Assembly: GCA_913055605.1 (NCBI GenBank)
Contig: CAJXKJ010000011.1
Coordinates: forward strand, 1-64,000
Origin: an uncultured Euryhalocaulis sp.
Lineage (GTDB): Bacteria > Pseudomonadota > Alphaproteobacteria > Caulobacterales > Maricaulaceae
Direction: 5' to 3'
Length of the DNA: 64,000 nucleotides
Shown here: positions 28,587 through 40,119 of the stretch, piece after piece
How positions within the stretch are numbered: the stretch's first letter is position 1
Layout of the letters: every line of letters starts with the position of its first letter
The notes under the pieces: model-generated
What the model was told of the DNA's origin: nothing
The model's input: the letters and a program-made list of their open reading frames with translations, nothing else
The model's database searches: none
Made by a program: the position numbers and the translations under genes

Positions 28587-28699
28587 CGAAGTCCTCCCCG
28601 CCGACTATGTTTTATTGGCCGTCTGACGCGGCTCAATTTTTATGACGCGGATGTTAGGCGCGGCCCGCGCGGTTTGTAAATGGCGAGTCGGGCGGGGAC

Positions 28700-28909
28700 T
28701 TAATCTTCGCGGCTGAACTCCAGAAGGTCGCCGGGCTGGCAGTCCAGGACGTCGCAAATCTTCATCAGCGTCTCGAACCGGACGCCCTTGATCTTGCCGG
28801 TCTTGATCATGGAGAGGTTCTGTTCGGACACGCCGATGGCCGCGGCGAGCTCCTTCAGACGCATTTTCCGCCGCGCCAGCATCACGTCCAGATTGACGAC
28901 GATCTTCAC
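28700..28909 (-). CDS. Small XRE-family HTH regulator (YozG-like)
   Basis: A 69-residue single-domain Cro/C1-type protein from GTG 28909. The helix-turn-helix is LKELAAAIGVSEQNLSMIKTGK, and RFETLMKICDVLDCQPGDLLEF is the conserved tail of YozG-like regulators. It follows the DUF2975 gene by 14 bases. DUF2975 membrane protein plus YozG-like HTH pairs are widespread, so the two probably act together. Confidence 0.85.
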   Translation of the reverse strand: MKIVVNLDVMLARRKMRLKELAAAIGVSEQNLSMIKTGKIKGVRFETLMKICDVLDCQPGDLLEFSRED

Positions 28910-28923
28910 GGCCCGCGCCCGCC

Positions 28924-29472
28924 CTAGATGAAGGACGCGTTTTCTTCGTCCACTTCCCGCCCGGCGGCGAAGATATGGGCGACGAAAAGCATGACCAGCC
29001 CGGTGAACAGGCGCTGGAAGTCGTTGCTGCCGAAGCTGAGCACCAGCATCTGCTGGCCCGGGGGCAGGTGGATCGTGGTGATGACGCTGAGCGCGCTGTC
29101 CTGCACCACGGAGACCGCCACGATGACCAGGCTGAGCCAGGCGAAGCGGCGGAAATTGCGCACCGCGGCGAGGGAGAACCAGCGCCCCTCCGCGCCCTCC
29201 AGAAACGTCCGGCGCAGGAACCAGAGGGCGGCCATCTGCAGTCCGCTGCCGGTCAGAAGCACCAGCATGCCCGTGATCCGCTGCAGCGGGCCGAGCGCCA
29301 GAAGCGCGGCGGGGTCGACATTGCTGCCGCCGAGCGTGGCGTAGACCTCGTCGCTCAGAAGCTGGGGAAACCACCAGACGGTCAGGGTCACCAGCGGCAC
29401 CGCGGCCATCCCCGCCAGCGCCAGCATGGCCAGAACGCGGCACAGCCGCTTTACGCCTTCACGATCTTGCAT
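28924..29472 (-). CDS. DUF2975 family membrane protein
   Basis: A 182-residue protein with four membrane helices, paired with the XRE gene downstream. I chose ATG 29472 (MQDREGVKRLCRVL), with GGGA about ten bases before it; a start at 29508 would add 12 residues without a ribosome site. The size and four-helix layout fit DUF2975; function unknown. Confidence 0.75.
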   Translation of the reverse strand: MQDREGVKRLCRVLAMLALAGMAAVPLVTLTVWWFPQLLSDEVYATLGGSNVDPAALLALGPLQRITGMLVLLTGSGLQMAALWFLRRTFLEGAEGRWFSLAAVRNFRRFAWLSLVIVAVSVVQDSALSVITTIHLPPGQQMLVLSFGSNDFQRLFTGLVMLFVAHIFAAGREVDEENASFI

Positions 29473-29558
29473 GACAGAATTTCCCAACGTCCCCGCAGGA
29501 AAATTCAACTAAGACATGAATTTTATCGCGTCAAACCGAAATTCCGGGCGAAATCCGG

Positions 29559-29960
29559 TCAGGCGAGAATTCCGGCGGCGGCCAGCCAGACCATGACCAG
29601 GCCGATCAGGGACACCGCCCAGGCGATGGAGCGCAGATAGGGCACGCCGACCGCATAGAGCGGGATATAGACGACTCGGCCGGCCAGATAGATCCAGCCG
29701 CCGAGCGCGGCGTGGCCGCCGGTCCGGCCCGCGACGACGGCGACGAGGATGGCCGCGGCGAACAGCGGAAAGGTCTCGAAAAAATTGGCCTGGGCGCGTT
29801 TCAGCCGCCCGGTCAGCTTGCCGCTGACGGGCTTTTCCCGGTCGCGCGGGCCGGCGTTGTATTCGAGCCCGACCTCGCCGGTCCAGACGAACGCCGCCAG
29901 CAGGATATGGACAAGGCCCAGAGCCGCCGCCCAGAGCAGGATCCAGAGTTCTGTCGCCAT
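29559..29960 (-). CDS. MAPEG family membrane protein
   Basis: A 133-residue four-helix protein. The motif KRAQANFFETFPLFAAAIL with Arg, Asn and Glu is the glutathione-binding signature of the MAPEG family (eicosanoid and glutathione metabolism in eukaryotes). Its bacterial role is uncertain. A GGAGGA site precedes ATG 29960. It is divergent from gatC. Confidence 0.85.
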   Translation of the reverse strand: MATELWILLWAAALGLVHILLAAFVWTGEVGLEYNAGPRDREKPVSGKLTGRLKRAQANFFETFPLFAAAILVAVVAGRTGGHAALGGWIYLAGRVVYIPLYAVGVPYLRSIAWAVSLIGLVMVWLAAAGILA

Positions 29961-30070
29961 TGCCGGTTCCTCCCAAAGACTCGCGGCACGATAGCACGGC
30001 GCATGTATCTTGAAGCTGGGCGTGCGCCTTGTTACCTCCGCCCGCTGTTTCGCGTGCTAGAAGGCTTTTC

Positions 30071-30358
30071 ATGTCCGTCAGCAAGGAAGATGTGCGCCGC
30101 ATCGCGCGGCTGGCCCGGATCGCGGTCGACGACTCGCGTCTGGAGGGGCTGGCCGGGGAACTGAACTCCATCCTTCACTGGGTGGAGCAGCTGGGCGAGG
30201 TGGACGTGGAGGGCGTGGAGCCGATGACCTCGGCCGTCGACGCCAGACTGGAGCTGCGCGAGGACGCGGTGACCGCCGGGGACGACCGGGACGGGGTGCT
30301 GGCGAACGCGCCGAAATCCGAGGAAGGCTTCTTCGTGGTGCCGAAGGTGGTCGAATAA
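30071..30358 (+). CDS. gatC: Asp-tRNA(Asn)/Glu-tRNA(Gln) amidotransferase subunit C
   Basis: A 95-residue GatC that clamps GatA to GatB. The sequence [18 protein letters not shown], the middle GVEPM and the end [23 protein letters not shown] are all diagnostic. ATG 30071 is chosen by alignment; an upstream frame start at 30029 adds a non-conserved stretch. Stop overlaps the gatA start (TAATG). Confidence 0.95.
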   Translation: MSVSKEDVRRIARLARIAVDDSRLEGLAGELNSILHWVEQLGEVDVEGVEPMTSAVDARLELREDAVTAGDDRDGVLANAPKSEEGFFVVPKVVE

Positions 30359-31833
30359 TGGCCGATCTTTCCGCCCTGACGCTGGACGCCGCCCTGACGG
30401 GCCTGCGCAACAAGGACTTTTCGGCCAAGGAACTGGCCGAGTCGCATATCGCGACCGCCGAGTCCGCGAACGCCTCCCTGGGCTGTTTCCTGAAACTGAC
30501 CCCCGACCACGCTTTGAAGGCGGCCGCCGAGAGCGACGCGCGTCTGGCGAAGGGGGAGGCGCGGCCGCTGGAAGGCGCGCCGCTGGCCATCAAGGACCTG
30601 TTCTGCACCGAAGGGGTGGAGACCACCGCCTCCAGCAAGATCCTGGAAGGCTTCAAGCCGCCCTATGAATCCACGGTGACGCGCAGGCTGTTCGGAGCCG
30701 GCGCGGCGATGGTCGGCAAGACCAGCCTGGACGAGTTCGCCATGGGCAGCTCCACCGAGACCTGCGCCTATTCGAAGACCGTGAACCCCTGGCGCGCGAA
30801 CGGCTCCAACGCCGCGCTGACGCCGGGCGGGTCGTCCGGCGGCTCGGCCTCCGCGGTCGCGGCCGATCTGTGCCTGGGCGCCACGGGGACGGACACCGGC
30901 GGGTCGATCCGCCAGCCCGCCGCCCTGACCGGCACGGTGGGGGTGAAGGGCACTTATGGGCTGTGCAGCCGGTTCGGCGTGGTGGCCTTCGCCAGCTCGC
31001 TGGACCATCCGGGGCCGATCGCCAAGACGGTGAAGGACGCCGCGCTGCTGCTGGGCGTGATGGCCGGGCACGACCCGAACGACGCGACCTCGCTGGACGT
31101 GGAGATTCCGGACTACGCCGCCGCCATGGGCAAGGGCGTGAAGGGGCTGAGGATCGGCCTGCCCAAGGAATATGTCTCCGACGGGATGCCGGAGGCGATT
31201 TCGGATTTGTGGAAGACGGGCGCCGACTGGCTGAAGGGGCAGGGGGCGGAGATCGTCGAGGTCTCCCTGCCGCACACCAAATACGCGCTGCCTTGCTATT
31301 ACATCATCGCCCCGGCGGAGGCGTCCTCGAACCTCGCGCGCTATGACGGCATGCGGTACGGCCTGCGCGTCGACGGCGAGGGCCTGGTCCCGACCTATGA
31401 GGAGACGCGGGCCGCCGGTTTCGGGCCGGAGGTCCAGCGCCGGGTGATGATCGGCACCTATGTGCTGAGCGCCGGCTATTACGACGCCTATTATCTGCGC
31501 GCCCAGAAGGTGCGCCGGAAGATCGCGGACGATTTCGCCAAGGCGTTCGAGCAGTGCGACGTGCTGCTGACCCCGGCGACGCCCTCGGGCGCGTTCGCGC
31601 TGGGCGAGAAGACCGACGATCCGGTGTCGATGTATCTGAACGACATCTTCACGGTGACGGCGAACCTGGCCGGGGTGCCGGCCATGTCGGTGCCCGCGGG
31701 CCTGTCGGCCGACGGCCTGCCGCTGGGGCTGCAGCTGATCGCGCCGCCGCTGGGCGAGCAGACGCTGTTCGCGGCGGGCGCGGCGCTGGAAGAGGCGGCC
31801 GGGTTCACCGCGAAGCCGGAGCGCTGGTGGTGA
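30358..31833 (+). CDS. gatA: Asp-tRNA(Asn)/Glu-tRNA(Gln) amidotransferase subunit A
   Basis: A 491-residue amidase that releases ammonia from glutamine for transamidation of misacylated tRNA. The Ser-cisSer-Lys triad is clear: K79 (PLAIKDLF), S159 (GGSSGGSAS) and S183 ([10 protein letters not shown]). GatCAB implies that Gln-tRNA(Gln), and perhaps Asn-tRNA(Asn), is made indirectly in this organism. The stop overlaps a small membrane-protein gene. Confidence 0.97.
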   Translation: MADLSALTLDAALTGLRNKDFSAKELAESHIATAESANASLGCFLKLTPDHALKAAAESDARLAKGEARPLEGAPLAIKDLFCTEGVETTASSKILEGFKPPYESTVTRRLFGAGAAMVGKTSLDEFAMGSSTETCAYSKTVNPWRANGSNAALTPGGSSGGSASAVAADLCLGATGTDTGGSIRQPAALTGTVGVKGTYGLCSRFGVVAFASSLDHPGPIAKTVKDAALLLGVMAGHDPNDATSLDVEIPDYAAAMGKGVKGLRIGLPKEYVSDGMPEAISDLWKTGADWLKGQGAEIVEVSLPHTKYALPCYYIIAPAEASSNLARYDGMRYGLRVDGEGLVPTYEETRAAGFGPEVQRRVMIGTYVLSAGYYDAYYLRAQKVRRKIADDFAKAFEQCDVLLTPATPSGAFALGEKTDDPVSMYLNDIFTVTANLAGVPAMSVPAGLSADGLPLGLQLIAPPLGEQTLFAAGAALEEAAGFTAKPERWW

Positions 31834-32066
31834 CGGCCGGCGGCATCGGCGCCATCGCGGGCAAGGCGATCACCTCGCTGGTCGGGCTGGCGGTGATCGC
31901 GTTCGCGGGCGTTCTGGTCTGGTATATTTTCTGGGCCCAGCTGACCTCCGCCCTGGCGGTGGCCGGGGCGCTGGCCTGTGCGGCGATGTTCGCCTTTCTG
32001 GGCGTCACGCTGATCGTGGTTCCGTGGCGGCGTCCGGCGGGGCGCAGCGAAGGTTGGCAAGGCTAG
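31830..32066 (+). CDS. Small membrane protein between gatA and gatB (78 aa)
   Basis: A GTG start at 31830 overlaps the gatA stop (GTGA). Two hydrophobic helices (about 12-33 and 36-60) are followed by a basic tail, [12 protein letters not shown]. No family recognised. Translational coupling argues that it is expressed. It has no evident link to tRNA amidation, and gatB starts only 10 bases later. Confidence 0.65.
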   Translation: MTAGGIGAIAGKAITSLVGLAVIAFAGVLVWYIFWAQLTSALAVAGALACAAMFAFLGVTLIVVPWRRPAGRSEGWQG

Positions 32067-32076
32067 GCGAGCGGAC

Positions 32077-33561
32077 ATGAACGCGTTCACGACCCATTCC
32101 GAACAGCGCGGCGAACTGATCCCCGGCGAGACCGGCGGCTGGGAAGTCATTATCGGCATGGAGGTCCATGCCCAGGTGGCGAGCGAGTCCAAGCTGTTCT
32201 CCGGCGCCTCCACCGATTTCGGCGGCGCGCCGAACACGCATGTGGCGCTGCTGGACGCGGGCCTGCCCGGCACGCTGCCCGTGCCGAACCGCAAATGCGT
32301 CGAACAGGCGATCCGCACCGGGCTGGGCCTGAAGGCGAAGATCAACACATGGTCGCGCTTCGACCGGAAGAATTATTTCTATCCCGACCTGCCGCTGGGG
32401 TATCAGATCAGCCAGTACAAGCATCCCATTGTCGGGGAAGGGAAAATCGAGGTCCGCCTCGACGAGGAGACGACCATCGAGGTCGGCATCGAGCGCCTGC
32501 ATCTGGAGCAGGACGCCGGCAAGTCGATCCACGATCTGGACCCGACGGCGACCTATGTGGACCTGAACCGGGCGGGCGTGGCGCTGATGGAGATCGTGTC
32601 CCGGCCGGACATGCGCTCCAGCAAGGAGGCCGCGGCCTTCATGTCCACGCTGCGCGAGATTCTGCGCAGCCTGGGCACGTGCGGCGGCGACATGGAAAAG
32701 GGCCAGATGCGCGCTGACGTGAACGTCTCTGTCCGCAAGCCGGGCGGGGAACTGGGCACGCGCTGCGAGATCAAGAACGTCAATTCCATGACCTTCATCG
32801 CCCAGGCGGTGGAGTACGAGGCGCGCCGCCAGATCGAGATCATCGAGGGCGGCGGGACCATCGATCAGGAGACGCGCCTGTTCGACGCGGTGAAGGGCGA
32901 GACGCGGTCCATGCGCTCCAAGGAAGAGGCGCACGATTATCGCTATTTCCCGGACCCGGACCTGCTGCCCCTGCAGTTCGAACAGGCCTGGGTGGACGAG
33001 ATCGCCGCGACCCTGCCGGAGCTGCCGTCGGAGAAGCGCGCGCGCTTCCAGGCCGAATACGGCCTGTCGGCCTATGACGCGGGCGTCCTGACCGGCGACC
33101 GGGAGACGGCGGCCTATTACGAGGAAGTCGCCAGCGGCCGGGACGCCAAGCTGGCCGCCAACTGGGTGACGCAGGATCTGTTCGGCGCGCTGAACAAGGC
33201 CGGGATCGGCCTGTCCGAATCGAAGGTGACGGCGGCGCATCTGGGCCAGCTGATCGGCCTGATCAAGGACGGCACGATCAGCGGCAAGATCGCCAAGGAT
33301 GTCTTTGAAAAATCGTTCGAAACCGGCGAGGCCCCCGCGGACATCGTGGAGCGCGAAGGCCTGCGCCAGATGTCTGACACCGGGGAGCTGGAAAAGGTCG
33401 TGGACGACCTGATCGCCGCCAATCCCGACCAGGTCGAACAGGTGAAGGCCAAGCCGAAGGCGCTGGGCTGGTTCGTCGGCCAGGTGATGAAGGCCACGGG
33501 CGGCAAGGCCAACCCGCAGGCGGTGAACGAGATCCTGAAAAAGAAGCTGGAGCTGGAATGA
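32077..33561 (+). CDS. gatB: Asp-tRNA(Asn)/Glu-tRNA(Gln) amidotransferase subunit B
   Basis: A 494-residue GatB that binds misacylated tRNA and activates the acyl group with [34 protein letters not shown] and [14 protein letters not shown] are family signatures. The C-terminal YqeY-like tail domain is present (about 340-494). Its stop overlaps ubiX (ATGA). Confidence 0.97.
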   Translation: MNAFTTHSEQRGELIPGETGGWEVIIGMEVHAQVASESKLFSGASTDFGGAPNTHVALLDAGLPGTLPVPNRKCVEQAIRTGLGLKAKINTWSRFDRKNYFYPDLPLGYQISQYKHPIVGEGKIEVRLDEETTIEVGIERLHLEQDAGKSIHDLDPTATYVDLNRAGVALMEIVSRPDMRSSKEAAAFMSTLREILRSLGTCGGDMEKGQMRADVNVSVRKPGGELGTRCEIKNVNSMTFIAQAVEYEARRQIEIIEGGGTIDQETRLFDAVKGETRSMRSKEEAHDYRYFPDPDLLPLQFEQAWVDEIAATLPELPSEKRARFQAEYGLSAYDAGVLTGDRETAAYYEEVASGRDAKLAANWVTQDLFGALNKAGIGLSESKVTAAHLGQLIGLIKDGTISGKIAKDVFEKSFETGEAPADIVEREGLRQMSDTGELEKVVDDLIAANPDQVEQVKAKPKALGWFVGQVMKATGGKANPQAVNEILKKKLELE

Positions 33562-34136
33562 CGCTCCGGCTGGTGATCGCGATCACCGGCGCCTCCGGCG
33601 CGGCCTATGGCGTGCGCCTTCTTCAAGCTCTGCAAGAGGTTGAAGAGGCGGAGACCCATCTGGTGGTCTCCAAGGCCGGGGCGCTGACCGCGCACAGCGA
33701 ATTAGGACTCGATCAGAAGTCGCTGAAATCGCTGGCGGACGTCACCTATGACAATGCCGATATCGGGGCGGCGATCGCCTCCGGCTCCTTCCTCGCCGAC
33801 GGCATGGTGATCGCGCCGTGCAGCGCCCGCACCATGGGGGCGCTGGCCGCCGGGACGTGCGACACGCTGGCGGCGCGGGCCGCGGACGTGATGCTGAAGG
33901 AGCGGCGGCGGCTGGTCCTGATGTTCCGGGAGACGCCGCTGCACCTGGTCCATATCCGCAATATGGAGACGCTGACCCAGATGGGCGCCATCGTCTATCC
34001 GCCGGTGCCGGCGCTGTACGCCAAGCCGGCCTCCATCGAAGAGATGGTGGACCATACGACGGGGCGGATCCTGGACCTGTTCGGAATCCGGGATCACGCG
34101 CTGGTCCGCCGCTGGCAGGGGCTGGGCCGGAACTAG
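33558..34136 (+). CDS. ubiX: Flavin prenyltransferase UbiX
   Basis: A 192-residue enzyme that makes prenylated FMN, the cofactor of the UbiD decarboxylase in ubiquinone synthesis. [14 protein letters not shown] at the N-terminus, [17 protein letters not shown] and the [20 protein letters not shown] block are typical. It is translationally coupled to gatB, an arrangement more of convenience than function. Confidence 0.94.
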   Translation: MTLRLVIAITGASGAAYGVRLLQALQEVEEAETHLVVSKAGALTAHSELGLDQKSLKSLADVTYDNADIGAAIASGSFLADGMVIAPCSARTMGALAAGTCDTLAARAADVMLKERRRLVLMFRETPLHLVHIRNMETLTQMGAIVYPPVPALYAKPASIEEMVDHTTGRILDLFGIRDHALVRRWQGLGRN

Positions 34137-34161
34137 GCAGTTCAGGCCGGGGCCGCGCCGC

Positions 34162-34713
34162 CTAGTCGTCGAAATAGTCCGGATCGGCCTTGGCCGCCGC
34201 GACGCGCGCCTCACAGCCCGGCAGCGGCCCCTCGACCCGGAACAGATGCAGGTTCTTGCCCAGCATCTCGATCCCCAGATAGCCGCGCAGGATCATCCGG
34301 TCGGTCTGGGGGTCGTAGCGCAGGGTCGCGCCATAGAAATTGCCGTCGTCGGGATTGTAGAAGCGGCCGCTTTCCCAGCGCCCGGATTCGCCGTCGGGCT
34401 CCAGCCCGTCGACCAGACGCACGCCGCAGACCGGGCGGTCGCGCAAAGCCGGGTCCGGATTGCGCTTGTCCAGCTTCATCTCGCCCGTCTCCTTGTCGAG
34501 CGGGCGCAGCAGCCAGACCAGATCGCCGCACATATCCTCCGCGCCGCAGGCGGTGAGCTGGATCACGAACTTGCCGTCCTCTGTCTGCCACAGCGTGCCG
34601 GGCAGGGCGTCCACAGGCGGGCCCGCAGGGGCGCCGATGGGCGCGGCGGCGGCGGGCGCTGCGGCCAGCAATGCTGCGGCCGCGAAGAGGAAGCGGAACG
34701 GAGAGAGGACCAT
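34162..34713 (-). CDS. DUF2147 family secreted protein
   Basis: A 183-residue exported protein. ATG 34713 starts a good signal peptide ([22 protein letters not shown]); a longer frame to 34845 lacks one. The mature part shows the DUF2147 pattern: GTLWQTEDGKFVIQLTAC, a two-cysteine segment, and YGATLRYDPQTDRMILRGYLG. Lipocalin-like beta structure is likely; function unknown. It lies between ubiX and the sphingolipid cluster on the opposite strand. Confidence 0.8.
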   Translation of the reverse strand: MVLSPFRFLFAAAALLAAAPAAAAPIGAPAGPPVDALPGTLWQTEDGKFVIQLTACGAEDMCGDLVWLLRPLDKETGEMKLDKRNPDPALRDRPVCGVRLVDGLEPDGESGRWESGRFYNPDDGNFYGATLRYDPQTDRMILRGYLGIEMLGKNLHLFRVEGPLPGCEARVAAAKADPDYFDD

Positions 34714-34844
34714 GACCCGGGGCTCGATAAATATGGCGCAGTGCTCGCCGTAGCGGAAGATTTTGGCAAGACCGTGATGCAGATGGCGGCGTAACCCTGC
34801 CGACACGCCGTCGAGATTGGTTCGCCGGGCCTGTTCACGGCGCA

Positions 34845-34871
34845 TTGATCGGAATTTCCCTCTATTATAAC
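34845..34871 (+). promoter_or_regulatory. Possible promoter of the sphingolipid operon
   Basis: An AT-richer patch before the acyl-activating gene has TTGATC (34845-34850) and TATAAC (34866-34871) 15 bases apart. The spacing is short, so this is only a candidate. Confidence 0.35.
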
Positions 34872-34967
34872 AACTAGGTCATCAGAGCGGTGACGCAGCG
34901 CAGCATTGGGGTGCGCAGCCGCGAGGGGGCCGGTAAAACCGGGGGACCGTTCCTGGAATCGGGGCAT

Positions 34968-36776
<1,809 letters not shown>

Positions 36777-36779
36777 ATC

Positions 36780-37718
36780 ATGTCCCGAACCGTAGCGGTC
36801 ACCGGCGCCTCCGGCTTTGTCGGGGCGGCGGCGGCGGCCCGTCTGGCGCAATCCGGCTGGCGGGTGCGGGCGCTGGTCCATTCCCGGCCGCTGGACGAGG
36901 CCCTGACCGACGCGGGCGTGGAGGCGGTGCGCGGGTCGCTGGACGATGCGGGCGCGCTGGCGGCGCTCGCAGAGGGGGCGGACGCCGTGGTCCATGGCGC
37001 GGCCCTGATCAAGGCGCGCCGGCCTGAGGATTTCGACCGGGTGAACCGGCTGGGGGCGCGGCGCATGGCGGAGGCCGCGGCGGGCGCCGGGGCGCGGCTG
37101 CTGCTGGTGTCCAGCCTGACGGCGCGCCAGCCGGACCTGTCCGATTACGCACGCAGCAAGGCGGCGGCGGAGGCCGAGGTGGCGGAGGCCGGCGGCGCCG
37201 GCTGGGACGTCATCCGGCCGCCGGCGGTCTATGGGCCGGGCGACGCCGAGACGCTGAAGATCGTGCGCTGGGTGGCGCGGGGCCTGGCCCCGGTGCCGGC
37301 CGGGCGGGCGGCGAAGGTCTCCATGATCCATGTCGAGGACCTGGCCGACGCGGTGCTGGCCTGGGCGGACAAGGGCGAAACCACCCAGGCCGTCTATGAG
37401 ATCGACGACGGCCATCCGGGCGGGCGGACATGGCCGGAGGTGCTGGCCATCGCGTCGAAGAACATGAACGTGCGGCCGGTCGTGTTCTCGGCGCCCGCGC
37501 CGCTTCTGATCGCGGGCGCGGCGGCTTATGAGGGGCTGGCCCGGGCCGCGGGGCGGACCCCGATGGTCACGGCGGGCAAATTGCGGGAGTTGTGCTGGCC
37601 CGACTGGCATTGCACGCCGGGTGCGTTCGAACAGCGGTTCGGCTGGCGTCCGGCGCGTGACCTGGAAAGCGGCTTGCGCGAAACTCTGGATTGGTATCGA
37701 AAGGCTGGCTGGTTATGA
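36780..37718 (+). CDS. cerR: NAD(P)-dependent reductase, probable 3-ketosphinganine reductase CerR
   Basis: A 312-residue extended SDR. The Rossmann motif GASGFVG is at 9-15, and the catalytic S111/S112 with Y123 and K127 (YARSK) follow. NAD-dependent epimerase-like enzymes in this position act as 3-ketosphinganine reductase in Caulobacter, and the location between the acyl-activating gene and ACP/SPT supports that. A sugar epimerase role is the main alternative, but no other sugar genes are nearby. Starts 3 bases after the preceding stop. Confidence 0.8.
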   Translation: MSRTVAVTGASGFVGAAAAARLAQSGWRVRALVHSRPLDEALTDAGVEAVRGSLDDAGALAALAEGADAVVHGAALIKARRPEDFDRVNRLGARRMAEAAAGAGARLLLVSSLTARQPDLSDYARSKAAAEAEVAEAGGAGWDVIRPPAVYGPGDAETLKIVRWVARGLAPVPAGRAAKVSMIHVEDLADAVLAWADKGETTQAVYEIDDGHPGGRTWPEVLAIASKNMNVRPVVFSAPAPLLIAGAAAYEGLARAAGRTPMVTAGKLRELCWPDWHCTPGAFEQRFGWRPARDLESGLRETLDWYRKAGWL

Positions 37719-37737
37719 CGGCGGGGACAGAAGGACG

Positions 37738-38001
37738 ATGAGCGGAGCCAACGGAGGCAGCCACGAGCGGATCCTGGCGGCCATCCGGCGCGAGCTGGAG
37801 CCCCATAATCCGGGCAATGTGGAGCTTACGGAGTCCACTGACATCCTGGAGGACCTGAGCGTCGACTCCATCGCCGTGATGGATATGGTCTGCGCGCTGG
37901 AGGAAGAGTTCGACGTCATGATTCCCCTGAACACGCTGTCCAATGTCCGCACCATCGGAGACCTCGCCAAGCGGGTCGAAGACGAGGCCGCGCGGCAATG
38001 A
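37738..38001 (+). CDS. Acyl carrier protein for sphingolipid synthesis
   Basis: An 87-residue ACP. The phosphopantetheine serine is S44 in LSVDSIAVMDMV, and helices flank it as expected (EEEFDVMIPLNTL). It is a specialised ACP, not the housekeeping AcpP: the modification motif is DSI rather than DSL. It overlaps the SPT start by 4 bases, which suggests that SPT uses acyl-ACP. Confidence 0.9.
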   Translation: MSGANGGSHERILAAIRRELEPHNPGNVELTESTDILEDLSVDSIAVMDMVCALEEEFDVMIPLNTLSNVRTIGDLAKRVEDEAARQ

Positions 38002-39206
38002 CCAAGGACCTGTTCGACAAGTTCGCCCAGCTGGGCACCGGGGTCGAAGGGCTGAAAATGCTCGGCGGCGATCCGTTCTCCGTGACCATGGAAGAGGTGT
38101 CGTCCCCGACCGAGGCGGTGATCGACGGCAAGCCGACGGTTCTGTTCGGCACCAATAATTATCTGGGCCTGACCTTCGACGATGCGGCGCAGGAAGCGGC
38201 CATCGACGCGGTGCGCACATTCGGCGTCGGCACGACGGGCTCGCGCGTCGCCAACGGCACCTACAGCCTGCACAAGAAGCTGGAAGCCGCCGTCGCCGCC
38301 TTTATGAAGCGCGAAAAGGCGATGGTCTTCACCACCGGCTATCAGGCCAATCTGGGCTTCCTGTCCGGCTTCGTGGGGCGCGACGAATACATCATCATCG
38401 ACGGCGACAGCCACGCCTCGATCTATGACGCATGCAAGATGTCCGACGCGACGGTGCTGCGCTTCCGCCACAACGATGTCGGCGACCTGGAGCGCGTGCT
38501 GCGCAAGCTGGGAGATCAGGACCGCAACAAGATGGTGGTGGTCGAGGGCATCTATTCGATGCTGGGCGACCGCGCGCCGCTGAAGGAAATCGCCGACCTC
38601 TGCACCAAGTACAACGCCTATCTGGCGGTGGACGAGGCGCACTCGCTCGGCGTGCTGGGCGAAAACGGGCGCGGCCTGGCCGAAGAGGTCGGGGTCGAGG
38701 ACCAGGTGGATTTCGTGCTGGGCACGTTCTCCAAATCCGTCGCGACGATCGGCGGCTTCTGCGCGTCGAACCATCCGAAGCTGGACCTGCTGCGCATGGC
38801 GTGCCGGTCCTATCTGTTCACCGCCTCCATGCCGCCGCCGCTGGTCGCCACCGCGATCGCGACGCTGAAGATCATGGAAGAGCGGCCGGAGCTGCGCCAG
38901 CGCCTGCGCAAGAACACCGAGGCCTTCTATGGCGGGCTCGCCAAGATGGGCTTCTCTCTGGGCCCGGAGCCGAACCCCGTGGTGGCGGTGAAGCTGCCGG
39001 GGCTGGAGGCGCTGATGGGCGCGTGGCGCGGCCTGCTGGACCGGGGCGTCTATGTGAACGTGGCGCTGCCCCCGGCGACGCCGGCGAACACCTATCTGCT
39101 GCGTTGCTCGGTCTGCGCCGCGCACACCGACGAGCAGATCGCCAAGGCGATGGACGCCTTCGCCGAGCTGAAGCAGGAACTGAGCCTGCAGACCGCCGCC
39201 GAATAG
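37998..39206 (+). CDS. spt: Serine palmitoyltransferase
   Basis: A 402-residue alpha-oxoamine synthase that condenses L-serine with a fatty acyl thioester to 3-ketosphinganine, the first step of sphingolipid synthesis. PLP-related residues are visible: H139 in DSHASIYD, D212 and H215 in VDEAHSLG, and lysine K246 in GTFSKSVATIGGF. GTTGSRVANGTYSLHKKLE is typical. The family also includes KBL and BioF; GTFSKS with the ACP/CerR context favours SPT. As in other bacteria it is a soluble homodimer type without membrane anchor. Confidence 0.93.
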   Translation: MTKDLFDKFAQLGTGVEGLKMLGGDPFSVTMEEVSSPTEAVIDGKPTVLFGTNNYLGLTFDDAAQEAAIDAVRTFGVGTTGSRVANGTYSLHKKLEAAVAAFMKREKAMVFTTGYQANLGFLSGFVGRDEYIIIDGDSHASIYDACKMSDATVLRFRHNDVGDLERVLRKLGDQDRNKMVVVEGIYSMLGDRAPLKEIADLCTKYNAYLAVDEAHSLGVLGENGRGLAEEVGVEDQVDFVLGTFSKSVATIGGFCASNHPKLDLLRMACRSYLFTASMPPPLVATAIATLKIMEERPELRQRLRKNTEAFYGGLAKMGFSLGPEPNPVVAVKLPGLEALMGAWRGLLDRGVYVNVALPPATPANTYLLRCSVCAAHTDEQIAKAMDAFAELKQELSLQTAAE

Positions 39207-39228
39207 GCGGACGCGTCAGCGGCCAACC

Positions 39229-40119
39229 TCAGCGGATCGCCCGTGTTCTGACCAGCCGCCACAGGATGGCGAGCTTCTGCGCGCGCGATTTGCCCTCGGT
39301 GCTGACCGGCGCGCCGCTGTGCCGGCCGATCTTCCAGATCGCGTAGTCGACGCCGCCCTCGAAGGTGAGGGCGGACTTGACGATGCGCGCCACGGCCAGC
39401 CCCTTGCCGAACACGCGCCGCCGCGCCCAGGCGCGCTGCGCGCCCTCCGCCGTTCCGCGAGTCTCGCCCACGGCGTTCGCGATGGCGTCGTAATAATCGG
39501 CGTTGGCGCGATACAGGGCGGCGGCCTGGCCCGGCGGCTCCGAGCGCGGCTCGGCGCGATAGGATTCGGAGAAGGCGCGGGTCCAGATGTCTTCGGGCGC
39601 CGCGCCGGCCGGCAGCAGGGGCGCGGCCGAGCCCAGCATGGTGCGCGCGGCGCGCGCCAGCGCGGCGATGACCTGGGCTTCGGCGTCTTCATCGCGCGCC
39701 CAGACCAGCGCGTTCGGCTGGGCGAAGCGGCCCCAGATATAGGAGGAGAATCCCTCCGGCCCGCAGCGGCGCACGAATTGCGGCAGGGTCATCAGCGCGT
39801 ATTTGGCGGCGGCGGCGCGCCCCTCGCCGGCGGGCAGGAAATGCACGTTCGGCTGGTCCAGCGCGCCGAGGGCGCGGGGCAGGGCCTTGGCGTAGGCCGG
39901 GCCGATCCGGTCCACCAGCACATAGAAATCCAGGATGCGCCCATCGACCTGGCCGTCGCGCAGGGTGGAGCCGTACATCAGGATGGCGGCGACGCCCGGC
40001 CCGTGACGGCCGCGCAAGGCGTTCGCGTGGGCCTGCGCCTCCGCCGCGGCGGGGCCGGGCGGGGGCGTGCGGGCGCGGCGGCACACGATGGCCTCGACCG
40101 GATCGGCCGCGGCCGTCAA
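39229..40119 (-). CDS. Putative Tam41-like nucleotidyltransferase of the sphingolipid cluster
   Basis: About 296 residues, probably from TTG 40119, which overlaps the stop of the lipid kinase gene (TTGA); GTG 40086 with GAGG before it is an alternative. The motif MYGSTLRDG followed about 12 residues later by ILDFYVLVD has the GS-x(n)-D-F pattern of nucleotidyltransferase-fold enzymes such as the cytidylyltransferase Tam41. I infer a nucleotidyl-transfer step on a lipid or headgroup precursor. In Caulobacter an uncharacterised gene beside the ceramide kinase is also needed for ceramide phosphoglycerate, which fits. It is convergent with spt, 22 bases apart. Confidence 0.6.
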   Translation of the reverse strand: MTAAADPVEAIVCRRARTPPPGPAAAEAQAHANALRGRHGPGVAAILMYGSTLRDGQVDGRILDFYVLVDRIGPAYAKALPRALGALDQPNVHFLPAGEGRAAAAKYALMTLPQFVRRCGPEGFSSYIWGRFAQPNALVWARDEDAEAQVIAALARAARTMLGSAAPLLPAGAAPEDIWTRAFSESYRAEPRSEPPGQAAALYRANADYYDAIANAVGETRGTAEGAQRAWARRRVFGKGLAVARIVKSALTFEGGVDYAIWKIGRHSGAPVSTEGKSRAQKLAILWRLVRTRAIR

